Shown: piece by piece, positions 23,121-34,802 of the stretch
How the letters are laid out: each line of letters begins with the position of its first letter
Numbering within the stretch: position 1 is the first letter of the stretch
Assembly: GCA_022841705.1 (NCBI GenBank)
Contig: JALHQZ010000001.1
Span: 62,001 to 126,000 of the forward strand
Direction of reading: 5' to 3'
Source of the DNA: Pirellulales bacterium
GTDB taxonomy: Bacteria; Planctomycetota; Planctomycetia; Pirellulales; Lacipirellulaceae
Length of the DNA stretch: 64,000 bases
Translations under genes and position numbers: made by a program
The notes under the pieces: model-generated
What the model was told of the DNA's origin: nothing
The model's database searches: none
Seen by the model: the letters and a program-made list of their open reading frames with translations, nothing else

Positions 23121-24134
23121 ATGATCCGCACCGCAATCATCGGCGCCTCTGGCTACACCGGGCTGGAGCTTTTGAAACTGCTCGCCCGGCATCCGCACGC
23201 GCAGATTTCGGCGCTGGTTTCTCGGCAAACGGAGCGGACGCCGATTTCGACCGTGCATCCGTCACTTACGGGCGTGATCGACCTGCCGCTGGAAAACCTC
23301 ACGCCTGTGCAAATCGCCGAGCGGGCCGAGTGCGTGTTTAGCTGTTTGCCACACGCGGCGAGCGCCGAGATGTGCGCTCAACTGTTGCCGCTGGGCGTGA
23401 AGGTAATCGACCTGAGCGCCGACTATCGGCTGCGCGACGCCGACGTTTACCAGCAATGGTACGCGCACAAGCATCCTGATCCCACGCGACTCAAGACGGC
23501 TGTCTACGGCTTGCCGGAACTGTATCGCGAACAGATTCGGGGCGCCACGCTGGTGGCGAATCCGGGGTGCTATCCGACTTCGGCGGCGCTCGCGCTTGCG
23601 CCGCTGCTGAAGGCGGGGATGATAGCGCCCGAGCCGATTGTCATCGATAGCAAAAGCGGCGTGAGCGGCGCCGGCCGCGATCCCAAACCGCACCTGCATT
23701 ATCCGGAAGCGAACGAAAACTTTTCGGCCTACGGCGTTGGTTCGCATCGGCATATGCCGGAGATCGATCAGACGCTGTCGGATTTTAGCCCGCAGCCGGT
23801 CGCAGTAGTTTTCACGCCGCATCTGGTGCCGATGACCCGCGGCATCCTGAGCACCTGCTACGCCGAGCCGACGCGCGATGTCAGCACCGATGAACTCAAC
23901 GCGACGCTCCGCAAGTTTTACGAGCACGAACCCTTCGTCCATGTGACCGACCAATTGCCAACCGTGCGGGACGTCGCCTACACCAACCGCTGCCACCTCG
24001 CCGCCCGTCGAGTGCGCGGGCATGTGCTGGTGGTGAGTGTAATCGACAACTTAATCAAAGGCGCTGCCGGCGCCGCGGTGCAGAATTTTAACTTGTTGTA
24101 TGGCTGGCCTGAAACGACCGCGCTCTCACCCTAA
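23121..24134 (+). CDS. argC: N-acetyl-gamma-glutamyl-phosphate reductase
   Basis: A 337-residue ArgC, the NADPH-dependent third step of arginine synthesis. The nucleotide-binding IIGASGYTGLELLKLL is at the N-terminus, and the catalytic Cys150 lies in VANPGCYPTSAAL. His209-region residues (VGSHRHMPEI) and VTPHLVPMTRGI-like sequence complete the site. The ATG at 23121 begins the Rossmann strand directly; the earlier in-frame start would add an unlikely 27 residues overlapping coaB. It is followed by argJ after a repeat-containing gap, so arginine genes are grouped. Confidence 0.95.
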   Translation: MIRTAIIGASGYTGLELLKLLARHPHAQISALVSRQTERTPISTVHPSLTGVIDLPLENLTPVQIAERAECVFSCLPHAASAEMCAQLLPLGVKVIDLSADYRLRDADVYQQWYAHKHPDPTRLKTAVYGLPELYREQIRGATLVANPGCYPTSAALALAPLLKAGMIAPEPIVIDSKSGVSGAGRDPKPHLHYPEANENFSAYGVGSHRHMPEIDQTLSDFSPQPVAVVFTPHLVPMTRGILSTCYAEPTRDVSTDELNATLRKFYEHEPFVHVTDQLPTVRDVAYTNRCHLAARRVRGHVLVVSVIDNLIKGAAGAAVQNFNLLYGWPETTALSP

Positions 24135-24148
24135 TAGAATAAGATTTA

Positions 24149-24246
24149 ACCACAGAGAGCACAGAGAGCACGGAGAAGAGAAAGATCAATGACCAAGCCG
24201 AAATGACCAATTCTTCTTTCTCCTTCCTCTCCGTGCTCTCTGTGGT
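24149..24246. repeat. Inverted repeat with CACAGAGAG units
   Basis: ACCACAGAGAGCACAGAGAG and CACGGAGA (24149-24176) face TCTCCGTGCTCTCTGTGGT (24228-24246) across about 50 bp, filling the argC-argJ gap. The arms pair well and the left arm contains an internal tandem. It may act as a terminator or be a mobile palindrome remnant. Confidence 0.7.
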
Positions 24247-24269
24247 GAAAATTTTAAGCATCGACTTTC

Positions 24270-25469
24270 ATGGACCACGAACATCATTTCCCGCAGGGCT
24301 TCCAGGGCGCCGGTGTTTACACGGGTGTGAAGCGGAATCCAAATAAGCTCGATTTCTCGCTGCTGGTCTCGGATCGCCCGGCGGTGGGAGTGGGCGTGTA
24401 CACGCAGAATCTGGTGTGCGCGGCGCCGGTGAAGTACGACCGCTCGCTCACACCTTCGAACGATATCCGGGTGGTGGCGATGAACTCCGGCGTGGCAAAC
24501 GCCTGCACAGGCGACCGGGGTGACCGTGACGCGGCCGAAATGGCCGCTGTCGCCGGTGAGGCGTGCGGCGCGAGCGCGAAGCAAACGCTGGTGCTCAGCA
24601 CCGGGGTGATCGGCGCTCATCTGCCGATGGAAAAAATCAAACAGGGCGCCATCGCGACAGCGGCGAAGCTGGCAAACACTCCGGCGGCCTTGGAAGACGT
24701 TGCCCGCGGGATCATGACGACGGATACCGTGCCGAAAATTCGCAGCCGGGAGATCGTGCTCGATGGCCGAGCGGTTCGCGTGACCGGAATCGCCAAGGGC
24801 GCCGCGATGATTGGTCCCAATATGGCCACCATGCTGAGCGTCATCATGACCGACGCTGCCATCAGCGCGGCCGATGCCCAAACCGCGCTCGCCGATGCGG
24901 TGGTCGAGTCGTTCAACTGCATCAGCGTCGACGGGCACATGAGCACCAACGACACCGTGCTGCTGCTGGCCAATGGCGCTGCCGGCGGTGAACCGGTCAC
25001 AGGTAAAGCGCTCAGCGCGTTTCGGGCGACGCTGCTGGAAGTGTGCGAAGACCTCGCGCAATCGATCCCGGCGGACGGCGAAGGGGCGACGCACCTGATC
25101 ACCGTCGAAGTCCACGGCTGTCGCACACGACAAGAGGCGCTCAAAATCGGACGGACGATTGCCGATAGCCCACTGGTGAAAACGGCCATCCACGGCGCCG
25201 ATCCCAACTGGGGCCGCATCGTCTCGGCCGCCGGTTATGCAGGCGTGCCGTTCAATCCGGAACACGTTGACCTGCTCATCAATGGCCTGTTGGTCTATGA
25301 ACAAGGCACGCCCGTCGCGTTCGACGAGGAGCAGGTCAGCCTGTCGATCCGTGACAACCGCGACACGCTGCTGGTGCTCATCCTGGGCGAAGGAACCGAA
25401 TCGGCCCGTTTCTGGACGACCGATCTGACGGCCGATTATGTGCGCCTGAATGCCGATTATCGAACGTGA
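24270..25469 (+). CDS. argJ: Bifunctional glutamate N-acetyltransferase/ornithine acetyltransferase
   Basis: A 399-residue ArgJ, which starts and recycles the acetyl group in arginine synthesis. The autocleavage site is AKGAAMIGPNMATML: the Thr of MATML becomes the nucleophile of the beta chain. Oxyanion-hole residues lie in VLSTGVIG (STGVIG), and the C-terminus ends NADYRT, the conserved tail. The protein precursor length is normal. It lies after argC and is convergent with carA, separated by a hairpin, so arginine and carbamoyl-phosphate genes are neighbours. Confidence 0.95.
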   Translation: MDHEHHFPQGFQGAGVYTGVKRNPNKLDFSLLVSDRPAVGVGVYTQNLVCAAPVKYDRSLTPSNDIRVVAMNSGVANACTGDRGDRDAAEMAAVAGEACGASAKQTLVLSTGVIGAHLPMEKIKQGAIATAAKLANTPAALEDVARGIMTTDTVPKIRSREIVLDGRAVRVTGIAKGAAMIGPNMATMLSVIMTDAAISAADAQTALADAVVESFNCISVDGHMSTNDTVLLLANGAAGGEPVTGKALSAFRATLLEVCEDLAQSIPADGEGATHLITVEVHGCRTRQEALKIGRTIADSPLVKTAIHGADPNWGRIVSAAGYAGVPFNPEHVDLLINGLLVYEQGTPVAFDEEQVSLSIRDNRDTLLVLILGEGTESARFWTTDLTADYVRLNADYRT

Positions 25470-25477
25470 GTCTTTCT

Positions 25478-25498
25478 CCCTCTCCCGGAGGGAGAGGG
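25478..25498. terminator. Bidirectional hairpin between argJ and carA
   Basis: CCCTCTCCC, GGA, then GGGAGAGGG form a perfect 9-base stem between the convergent argJ and carA stop codons, with TCTTTCT before it. The same sequence occurs in the repeat at 63437-63521, so it is a dispersed element used here in the place of a terminator. Confidence 0.6.
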
Positions 25499-26617
25499 CT
25501 ACGCGTTCATCATCCGCCAAAACTCGGCGAACAAGTAATGGCTATCGTGCGGCCCGGCGGAGGCTTCGGGGTGGTACTGCACGCTAAAGGCTGGCACGTC
25601 GCGGCGGCGGACCCCTTCGATCGTGCGGTCGTTGAGGCTCAGGTGTGTCACTTCCAGATTGGTCGGCAGTGTGTCGGCGTCGACCGCGAAGCCGTGGTTT
25701 TGCGACGTGATCTCCACTTCCTGCGTGGTCAAATCCTGCACCGGATGATTGGCGCCGCGGTGGCCGAACTTCAGTTTGAACGTCTTGGCGCCCGAGGCGA
25801 GCGACAACAGTTGATGCCCCAAGCAGATGCCAAAGATCGGCTTCTGACCGAGCAAGTCACGGATCGTGCCGATGGCGTACTCGAGCGGTTCGGGATCGCC
25901 GGGCCCGTTCGAGAGAAAAATGCCATCTGGCTGGTGCGCCAAAATCTCGGCGGCTGTCGCCATGCCAGGGACAATCGTCACGCGGCTTCCCATATTCACC
26001 AGATGCCGCGGAATGTTCCACTTCATGCCGAAGTCGAGCGCCACCACATGTGGCGCGTCGCTGGCGGGTTTGTTTTGCTGGCTATCGAGCGTGGTCCACT
26101 GGCTGAGGGTGTTGTCCCACGTGAAGGACTTACTCGGCGTCACTTCACGCACTAAATCGCGCCCCACAAGTCCGGGCGAAGCCTTTGCTTTCGCGACAAG
26201 ACTCGCATCGTCGAGATCGGTAGTGCTCAGCACGCCGCGCATCGAGCCGGTCGAGCGCAATCGCCGCACAAGCGCCCGAGTATCGATCGATTCAATCGCC
26301 ACGATGTTGTGCTGCTCGAGATAGGCGCTGAGCGCGTCTTCGCAGCGAAAATTACTTTGAATCCGGCTATGCTCCCGAACCACAAACCCCGACAGGTGCG
26401 GCCGGTCGCTTTCGACATCCTCGGAATTCACCCCGTAGTTGCCAATTTGGGGGTAGGTCATGGTGACGATCTGCCCGCAGTAGCTGGGGTCGGTGAGAAT
26501 CTCCTGATACCCCGTCATTGAAGTATTGAAGCAGACCTCGCCGTCCACCTCGCCGGCCGCGCCGATTGAGGCGCCGGTGAATACGGTTCCATCTTCGAGA
26601 GCAAGCTTTGCAATCAA
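25499..26617 (-). CDS. carA: Carbamoyl-phosphate synthase small subunit
   Basis: A 372-residue glutamine amidotransferase subunit. The N-terminal CarA domain (ALEDGTVFTGASIGA, then EVCFNTSMTGYQEILTDPSY) is followed by a class I GATase domain with the triad Cys265 (GICLGHQLL), His349 and Glu351 (VQYHPEAS). It hydrolyses glutamine and passes ammonia to CarB for carbamoyl phosphate, feeding arginine and pyrimidines. carB is not adjacent. It is convergent with argJ. Length and motifs are normal. Confidence 0.95.
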   Translation of the reverse strand: MIAKLALEDGTVFTGASIGAAGEVDGEVCFNTSMTGYQEILTDPSYCGQIVTMTYPQIGNYGVNSEDVESDRPHLSGFVVREHSRIQSNFRCEDALSAYLEQHNIVAIESIDTRALVRRLRSTGSMRGVLSTTDLDDASLVAKAKASPGLVGRDLVREVTPSKSFTWDNTLSQWTTLDSQQNKPASDAPHVVALDFGMKWNIPRHLVNMGSRVTIVPGMATAAEILAHQPDGIFLSNGPGDPEPLEYAIGTIRDLLGQKPIFGICLGHQLLSLASGAKTFKLKFGHRGANHPVQDLTTQEVEITSQNHGFAVDADTLPTNLEVTHLSLNDRTIEGVRRRDVPAFSVQYHPEASAGPHDSHYLFAEFWRMMNA

Positions 26618-26894
26618 GGGAGTGGCTGGGGGCTAGGGGCTGAGTGCTAGCCGGACCGACTCGCGGTCCGCACAGGACTGATCGATTCTACCAATCAAAC
26701 TGCTTTGAGATCACCCGCCGCCGAATGGCCGCTTTTTCAGCCATATTTCGCCCGCCCTCCGGGGCCCGACCAACTTTGCTTCAAGTTCATCGGTAGTTCT
26801 TCCGATGCCGACTGTGGAAGACTGTAACGATTGGCGCGAATTTTCTGCTAGCGTCAATCGACTCGATGTAACTGCTAGCACGGACGCGGCTAAC

Positions 26895-28268
26895 ATGGCG
26901 AAACTCACCGATGGCGACGAACGGCCCGATGCCCGCCCCGATGCGCGTATCGACGGCCCGCACGCCGTTCGCAAGAGCGCAGCAGCCAAGCGGAAGGTGA
27001 TCGCCGCTACGGCCTTTGCTGACGTCGATGACCGGCAGGGCCTCGATCTGTTGGCCATGAATCCCATCGAAGGCCAGGCGGCCGACCTTGCCGATCGGCT
27101 TGCTCGGCAGCAGGCGGACCTTGATCGCCGGGCCGCTCTGCTCGATAGCCAAGAAGCGGACCTCGAAAGCAAGCTCCGTGCGGCGCGGATGTGGATCGAC
27201 GAGCAGCGGCGGGAACTGGAGGACCGCGAAGCGGCGCTCGAAACCGCTGACAAGGCCCTTGCTCCCCCGCAGAAGTCGGCGCCAGAAGCTAAGTCGCCTA
27301 ACTCAGCGCGCGAATCGCAATTGCGCGAACGCGAAGAATGGCTTGCCGAACAGAAAGCACAACTCGCTCGCCGCGAGCGCGAGCTGCAAGTGTGGCAAGG
27401 GAAGCTCGATCAGCAGCGGGATGAGCTCGACGAGACCGCCGCGAGCGTCAACGGTCGCGAACTGCAATTGGTGATTCGGCAACAGGAGATCGAAACCGCG
27501 CTCAAGCGATTCGAGCGGCTGGGTGTCTCCGAGCAACTGATGGCGAAATTGCAGGAGGAGCAGGCGCAATTCGCCGCCCGCACGCGCTATCTCGATGAAG
27601 CCGAAGCGCTCTTGGCCGAGAATCAAACGAAACTCGCCGCGGAACGCCAAGCGCTCGACACAATCCGCCGCGAGCAGGATGCAGAGATCTTGCGCAGCCG
27701 CCAAGCGCTGCACGCTGACGCCGCCAAGCAGCAAGCGGAGTTCAAACTACAATCGGATCAACTTTCGCGGCGGGAATCGGAACTCGAACAGCGGGCCGAA
27801 TCGCTCGACCGCATGCACTTCGAGCTGCAAACTACGCAGCGTGAAGTCTTAGAAATGCGGCTCGCCACCGAAGAGACATGGGCGCAGCTTACCGGTGTGT
27901 TGGCGCCGGCGACATTGACGCGCTCGATCGCCCAAGTGCGCGCGAAGCTGGCCGATCAGTACCAGCAAATGCTCAGCGATCTGACCGAACGCCGCTCGGA
28001 ACTGCGCGCCGCGGCTAGCGAAGTCGCCGCGCAGTACGAACAGCTCCGCAAACATCGCGATGAGCTGCAAGCATGGGCCGAGCGGCGCAACCAGGACTTT
28101 TCAGAACTGGCGACTCGGCTGGTCGCCCGCGAGCAAGAGCTCGATCGCCAGCAGGTCCACTACGAGCGACTCGAATCGCGCTGGCAAGCGGAACGCGACG
28201 AACTGCACGAAGAAATCCGCGGCCTGCTGGCGGAGTTGCGCCGCGAACCACTAGCAACTGCGGCGTAG
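26895..28268 (+). CDS. Long coiled-coil protein
   Basis: A 457-residue protein (487 if the ATG at 26805 is used; neither start has a good ribosome-binding site). After a charged N-terminal ~75 residues with the repeat RPDARPDAR, almost the whole protein is heptad-rich coiled coil (ADLADRLARQQADLDRRAAL, EDREAALE, QLRKHRDELQAWAERRNQ). There is no TM segment and no enzymatic motif. Such long coiled coils are frequent in planctomycetes and probably act as cytoplasmic scaffolds. A short inverted-repeat element begins at its stop codon. I do not recognise a named family. Confidence 0.7.
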   Translation: MAKLTDGDERPDARPDARIDGPHAVRKSAAAKRKVIAATAFADVDDRQGLDLLAMNPIEGQAADLADRLARQQADLDRRAALLDSQEADLESKLRAARMWIDEQRRELEDREAALETADKALAPPQKSAPEAKSPNSARESQLREREEWLAEQKAQLARRERELQVWQGKLDQQRDELDETAASVNGRELQLVIRQQEIETALKRFERLGVSEQLMAKLQEEQAQFAARTRYLDEAEALLAENQTKLAAERQALDTIRREQDAEILRSRQALHADAAKQQAEFKLQSDQLSRRESELEQRAESLDRMHFELQTTQREVLEMRLATEETWAQLTGVLAPATLTRSIAQVRAKLADQYQQMLSDLTERRSELRAAASEVAAQYEQLRKHRDELQAWAERRNQDFSELATRLVAREQELDRQQVHYERLESRWQAERDELHEEIRGLLAELRREPLATAA

Positions 28269-28354
28269 GTTAGGCTTTCAAGCCTGACTTGAGTGCGGTT
28301 TGACAATGCGTTGAGGTTATTTCAGCGCCAGTCAGGCTGAAGAGCCTTACCTAC
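28265..28354. repeat. 90-bp element with 25-bp terminal inverted repeats
   Basis: The arms run 28265-28289 (starting GTAGGTTAGGCTTTCAAGCC) and 28330-28354 (ending AGAGCCTTACCTAC), mirror images with about three mismatches around a 40-bp centre. The element touches the stop of the coiled-coil gene and lies before the convergent Gly-rich gene, so it could also terminate both transcripts. It has the form of a MITE or REP element. Confidence 0.7.
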
Positions 28355-28359
28355 GGACG

Positions 28360-29262
28360 CTACTCTTCTTCGTGCTTAACTCCCTTCTGCACAGGAGTCG
28401 TGTACGCGTCTTCTTCTGCGTCCTTCTCTTCTTCCACTTCTTCGTGGCCTTCGTCGCTCATGCTTTCTCGCGACTGTTTGGCTTTCTCCTCAGCCAGGCG
28501 GCGCGCTTCGGTGGCGTAGGCGAGGCCAATCTGCAAATCTTCGCGGCTGAAATACGGCTCGCGCGTGAGGCTGCGGGAGGTGCCCGTTTGCTTGGCGGCT
28601 AGTTCTTCCCACGAGACATCGTTGTTCAAATGCCACACGGCGGCTTGGGCAGCGCTATGCTTCAGTTCGCCACGGCCGAAAGCGGCCATCAGTTCAATCA
28701 CCTCGGGGCGTTCAACGTGCTCCTCGGCCGGCACCATCTTGTAGGGTTTGCTGGACGAGGGATCGCGCTTGCCGTGATCGAGGCAGAGCATCGGCACGTC
28801 GATCTTCTGGACCTTCTCCGGCGGGATGCTGAATGCACCGCCGCCGCCGCCCATGCCACCACCTCCCATGCCGCCCATGCCACCACCACCACCTCCGAGG
28901 CTTTGCTGGCCACCGCCACCGCCGCCCATACCGCCGCCACCCCCGCCACCGCCGAAGCCACCCCCGCCACCACCGCCGCCGAACTGCGCAAGCGGAACAC
29001 CCGCGAAGGCGTCCGGAATCCTCACCACCAGTTCGCGGCCGGTGTTGTTCTTAATGATGATGCGACCTTCGTGATCGTTCTTGCCGATGAAGCGCAAATC
29101 GATGTCGCCGCGCTGCGCAGCGTCGAACACGTCGGCTGCCGGGGAGCCCGCCATCGCTTGGCGGGCGGCTGCCGCACGTGCCGCGGTCGCGAACCGGTCC
29201 GCACGAACGGTTGTGGAGCAGGCGAAAGCCAAGCAGAGTGCGACACTAGTGGAAAGTTTCAT
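28360..29262 (-). CDS. Secreted Gly-rich protein
   Basis: A 300-residue protein with a signal peptide (MKLSTSVALCLAFACSTTVRA). A conserved-looking domain follows (residues ~25-95: FDAAQRGDIDLRFIGKNDHE, RIIIKNNTGRELVVRIPDAF), then a ~60-residue Gly/Met-rich spacer of GGGGG and GGMGG runs. The second domain (IPPEKVQKIDVPMLCLDHGK) is predicted helical and ends in an acidic tail (EEVEEEKDAEED). It is exported to the periplasm or surface. Start: ATG 29262, or 29271 three residues earlier. The function is unknown; the Gly spacer probably separates two binding domains. Confidence 0.75.
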   Translation of the reverse strand: MKLSTSVALCLAFACSTTVRADRFATAARAAAARQAMAGSPAADVFDAAQRGDIDLRFIGKNDHEGRIIIKNNTGRELVVRIPDAFAGVPLAQFGGGGGGGGFGGGGGGGGMGGGGGGQQSLGGGGGGMGGMGGGGMGGGGGAFSIPPEKVQKIDVPMLCLDHGKRDPSSSKPYKMVPAEEHVERPEVIELMAAFGRGELKHSAAQAAVWHLNNDVSWEELAAKQTGTSRSLTREPYFSREDLQIGLAYATEARRLAEEKAKQSRESMSDEGHEEVEEEKDAEEDAYTTPVQKGVKHEEE

Positions 29263-29449
29263 GATCGACATCGGGACAGTTGGAGCCGGAGTAGGGGGTG
29301 AGCGAAAGTCGCAGAACCACTGCCGCAACGTTCGTCGGCAGCCGGGGAGGTTATTCCAGGGTCTCTTTAGAATAATCGCCCGGCTTCGAGTTTCCAACCA
29401 TTTTCGGTGCGTCCGCTAGCCGGACCGCCACGCGATCCGGCGTGGCCGG

Positions 29450-31582
<2,133 letters not shown>

Positions 31583-31631
31583 CTACGGGATTCGCCCCCA
31601 TGTTTCCACGTCGCCCCCCTGAGTCTGCACC

Positions 31632-34490
31632 GTGCCGAAGAAGTCCGCAAAACCGATCGGCGACGTGATCTCCGTTCGCAAGGCGGCCACGCACAACTTG
31701 CGGGATGTCGATCTCGACATCCCCCGCGGGCAGATGGTGGTGTTCTGCGGCGCCTCGGGCAGTGGCAAGACCAGCATGGCGATCGACACACTGTATGCCG
31801 AGGGCCAGCGGCGGTATATCGAAAGTTTTTCGCCCTATACGCGGCAGTTTTTGGAGCAGCTTGATAAGCCCGATGTCGAGCGGATCGATGGCCTGCCCCC
31901 GGCGATTGCGGTCACGCACAAGAACGCCAGCCGGAGCAACCGCGCGACCGTCGCCACCGCCACCGAAATCGCCGATCACTTACGTGTGCTGTGGGCGAAC
32001 GCCGGCGAAGTGGTGTGCCCGCAATGTGATGTGGTGGTGCGCTGTGACTCGGCCGAGAGCATCGTCACCGAGATGAACGCAGCGCCGGCCGGTGCGCGAA
32101 TCATGCTGGGGTTCGAAACGGTGTGCCCCGCTGATCGGCCGCGCATCGATTGGGGCGCCGAGCTGATGGAGCTGGGCTACGTGCGCGGCATCGTCGCCGA
32201 CAAGGTCGAACGGCTCAGCCCCGAACTCGTCGCCGCGGCGCCCGTCGGTCCGCTGGCGATTGTGCTCGATCGCCTCACCGCGGGACAAAGCGAACCGGGA
32301 CGATTAGAAGAGAGCGTGGAGACGGCGCTCGAAACGGGGGGCGGCCACTGCGTTGCGTGGATTGAATCGGAGTCGGTTAACGGACGCGTCACCATTGATG
32401 GCCGCTCGTGGAGCTGTCTCCGCTTCAGCCGTAATTTGCAGTGCGACTCATGCGCGCGCGAGTTCCTGCCGCCCGAAACGGAGCTCTTCAACTTCAACAG
32501 TCCCCTGGGCGCGTGTCCACAGTGCGAAGGGTTTGGCAGCGTCATCGAGACCGATTGGGATTTGGTGGTGCCTGACAAGACCAAATCGCTGCGTGGCGGC
32601 GCCGTCGCCCCGTGGAACACGCCGGCCTACGCACACGAGCTGGAAGAACTGCTCGCACTCGCCAAGGCAGAGCAAATTCGCGTGGACGTGCCTGTCGCGG
32701 AACTGTCGGCCGAAGAATGGCGCAAAGTGGTGGACGGCGTCCCCGCGCGGGACTTCGGCGGCCTGAACGGCTTCTTCGCGTGGCTCGAACGCCGCAAGTA
32801 CAAAATGCACTTGCGGGTATTTTTGAGCCGGTGGCGGAGCTATCGCACCTGCCCCAGTTGCAACGGCGACCGGCTGGGCCCGGCGGCGCTGGCGGTGCGC
32901 GTCGGCGGGCAGAATTTGGCAGAGTTGGGCCATCAGCAAGTTGCCGTCGCGCGGCAGTGGATCGCCAAACAACGCAGCGAGTTTTCGGAAGCACTTGGCG
33001 GGGTTGCGGAAGAAATCGAGCGTCGGCTCAGCTACCTGTGCGAAGTCGGCCTCGGCTACCTCACGCTTGACCGCCCCCTGCGCACGCTCAGCGCCGGCGA
33101 ATCACAGCGGGTGGCGATGACTTCGACGCTGGGCTCGAACCTTGTCGATATGCTCTACGTCCTCGATGAACCCTCGGTCGGCCTGCACGCGGCGGACGTG
33201 CCGGCGCTCGGCGCGGCCATGCGCCGGCTGTGCGACCGCGGCAACACCGTGGTGGTGGTTGAACATGAAGAAGAAGTTCTGCGCGCCGCCGACGAGTTGG
33301 TGGAGTTCGGTCCGCAAGCAGGACTCGAAGGGGGCGAAGTCGTCTACCAAGGTCCACTCGCCGGAATCCTCAGCGCGGCCGGTAGTCGCACCGGCGATTG
33401 GCTCTCTGGCCGCCGTGGTCGAGCACTGGCCGCCACCCGACGCCCGGCGCACGGCAGTCTGCTGCTCACGGCGGCCAGCGGCAACAATTTGCATGAACTG
33501 GATGTCGAGTTCCCCCTCGGTACGCTATGCGTGATCTCTGGCGTCAGCGGCGCCGGCAAAAGTAGTCTCGTGCTGAAGACGCTGTACCCAGCGCTCGCCA
33601 GGCAACTCCATCGCGAAGGCGAACCGAACGGTTCTGCCACGCCGCTGCCGCATAGCAAACTGCTCGGCGCCACACAGGTCGATCAGGTGGTGCTGGTCGA
33701 TCAGCAGCCAATCGGCCGGTCGCCGCGGTCGAACCCAGTTACCTACATCAAAGCGTTCGATCCGCTGCGGACGGTCTTCGCCGAGCAACCGGAAGCGGCG
33801 ATTCGCGGGCTCAAGGCGAGCCATTTCAGCTTCAACGTGGATGGGGGCCGGTGCGAAGCGTGCCAAGGTGCCGGGCATATTGAGATCGATATGCAGTTCC
33901 TGGCCGACGTCTTCATGCGCTGCCGCGAGTGCGATGGCCGACGCTATCGGCGCGAAGTGCTGGAGGTGAAGTACCGCGGGCGGGATATCAGCGAAGTGCT
34001 GGAGATGACCGTCCAAGAAGCGTTCCGGTTCTTCCGCGGCCAGCAGAAAGTGCAGTCGCGGCTGAAACCGCTCTTGGATGTGGGCCTCGACTATCTGCAA
34101 ATCGGCCAGCCCGCCAACACGCTCTCCGGTGGCGAATCGCAGCGACTAAAACTGGCGGCGCACCTAGCGGTGAAGGAGTCAGGCCGCACGCTGTTCGTGA
34201 TGGATGAACCGACTACTGGGCTGCACTATTCGGATGTCGAACAACTCATCGAGTGTTTCGGAGCGCTCTTGGAGGTCGGCCACTCGCTGATCATCGTGGA
34301 ACACAACGTCCAACTGCTCATGGCGGCGGACTGGATCATCGACCTGGGCCCTGGCGCCGCGGAGCAAGGGGGCCAAGTGGTCGGCGCCGGCACCCCGGAG
34401 CAGATTGCGACGCTCGACACCCCCACCGGCCGCGTGCTGGCCCAAGCCTTCGCCCGCCGCGCCGCTGCGATTGCCGAGTTCGGCGAGTGA
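31632..34490 (+). CDS. uvrA: Excinuclease ABC subunit A (UvrA)
   Basis: A 952-residue UvrA with two ABC ATPase modules. The first has GASGSGKTS (canonical GLSGSGKSS), the second GVSGAGKSS. Signature motifs are [12 protein letters not shown] and [13 protein letters not shown], and Walker B are [11 protein letters not shown] and [11 protein letters not shown]. Zinc-binding Cys pairs are present (CPQC, CDSC, CPSC, CEACQG, CRECDG), and the [18 protein letters not shown] region contains the UvrB-contact signature. It recognises damaged DNA and loads UvrB in nucleotide excision repair. It starts with GTG. The first Walker A and the weaker first signature are more divergent than in most UvrA proteins, so it may be a second copy in the genome. 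Confidence 0.85.
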   Translation: MPKKSAKPIGDVISVRKAATHNLRDVDLDIPRGQMVVFCGASGSGKTSMAIDTLYAEGQRRYIESFSPYTRQFLEQLDKPDVERIDGLPPAIAVTHKNASRSNRATVATATEIADHLRVLWANAGEVVCPQCDVVVRCDSAESIVTEMNAAPAGARIMLGFETVCPADRPRIDWGAELMELGYVRGIVADKVERLSPELVAAAPVGPLAIVLDRLTAGQSEPGRLEESVETALETGGGHCVAWIESESVNGRVTIDGRSWSCLRFSRNLQCDSCAREFLPPETELFNFNSPLGACPQCEGFGSVIETDWDLVVPDKTKSLRGGAVAPWNTPAYAHELEELLALAKAEQIRVDVPVAELSAEEWRKVVDGVPARDFGGLNGFFAWLERRKYKMHLRVFLSRWRSYRTCPSCNGDRLGPAALAVRVGGQNLAELGHQQVAVARQWIAKQRSEFSEALGGVAEEIERRLSYLCEVGLGYLTLDRPLRTLSAGESQRVAMTSTLGSNLVDMLYVLDEPSVGLHAADVPALGAAMRRLCDRGNTVVVVEHEEEVLRAADELVEFGPQAGLEGGEVVYQGPLAGILSAAGSRTGDWLSGRRGRALAATRRPAHGSLLLTAASGNNLHELDVEFPLGTLCVISGVSGAGKSSLVLKTLYPALARQLHREGEPNGSATPLPHSKLLGATQVDQVVLVDQQPIGRSPRSNPVTYIKAFDPLRTVFAEQPEAAIRGLKASHFSFNVDGGRCEACQGAGHIEIDMQFLADVFMRCRECDGRRYRREVLEVKYRGRDISEVLEMTVQEAFRFFRGQQKVQSRLKPLLDVGLDYLQIGQPANTLSGGESQRLKLAAHLAVKESGRTLFVMDEPTTGLHYSDVEQLIECFGALLEVGHSLIIVEHNVQLLMAADWIIDLGPGAAEQGGQVVGAGTPEQIATLDTPTGRVLAQAFARRAAAIAEFGE

Positions 34491-34493
34491 AGC

Positions 34494-34799
34494 ATGATTA
34501 CGAATGTTGAAATCACGCTGCTGGAGGCAACGGACTACGCCGCAAAATTGCAATTGAAGGCAATTGGGCCGAGCGGTTCAATCAGCGGCTCAATTCGCGG
34601 TCCGCGCTGCGCGGGCCAATCGACCCTTCCCGCAACCTTCGCTCTTCGTCCCACTTCAGAACCAAACTCGGCCGAGTGCGAGATTCTCGAACCGTGCTAT
34701 TGGAGAGCGGAACAACCTTTCGTGTACGATGTTTTAGTGACCCTCCACGCCGATGGTGAGCATGCGTGGCGTGGTCAGTTCGCACTGAACGGCCGATAG
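34494..34799 (+). CDS. Hypothetical beta-rich protein
   Basis: A 101-residue protein starting 3 bp after uvrA and 3 bp before the ThiF gene, so clearly cotranscribed. It has alternating hydrophobic strands (MITNVEITLLEATDYAAKLQ, WRAEQPFVYDVLVTLHADGE) with an N-terminal IRGPRCAGQSTLPATF segment, and looks like an immunoglobulin-like beta sandwich. It has no signal peptide and no catalytic motif. I do not recognise the family. Confidence 0.65.
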   Translation: MITNVEITLLEATDYAAKLQLKAIGPSGSISGSIRGPRCAGQSTLPATFALRPTSEPNSAECEILEPCYWRAEQPFVYDVLVTLHADGEHAWRGQFALNGR

Positions 34800-34802
34800 C
34801 AG

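Noticed and set aside
24186..25520. A 444-residue leftward frame opposite argJ
   Set aside because: argJ is intact with all motifs on the + strand; the antisense frame is Arg/His/Asp-rich and matches no family.
31632..34490. An ABC-type drug-resistance protein instead of UvrA
   Set aside because: The DPLR/UvrB-contact region, zinc Cys pairs, and the double ABC with [17 protein letters not shown] motif are those of UvrA; no TM segments exist.
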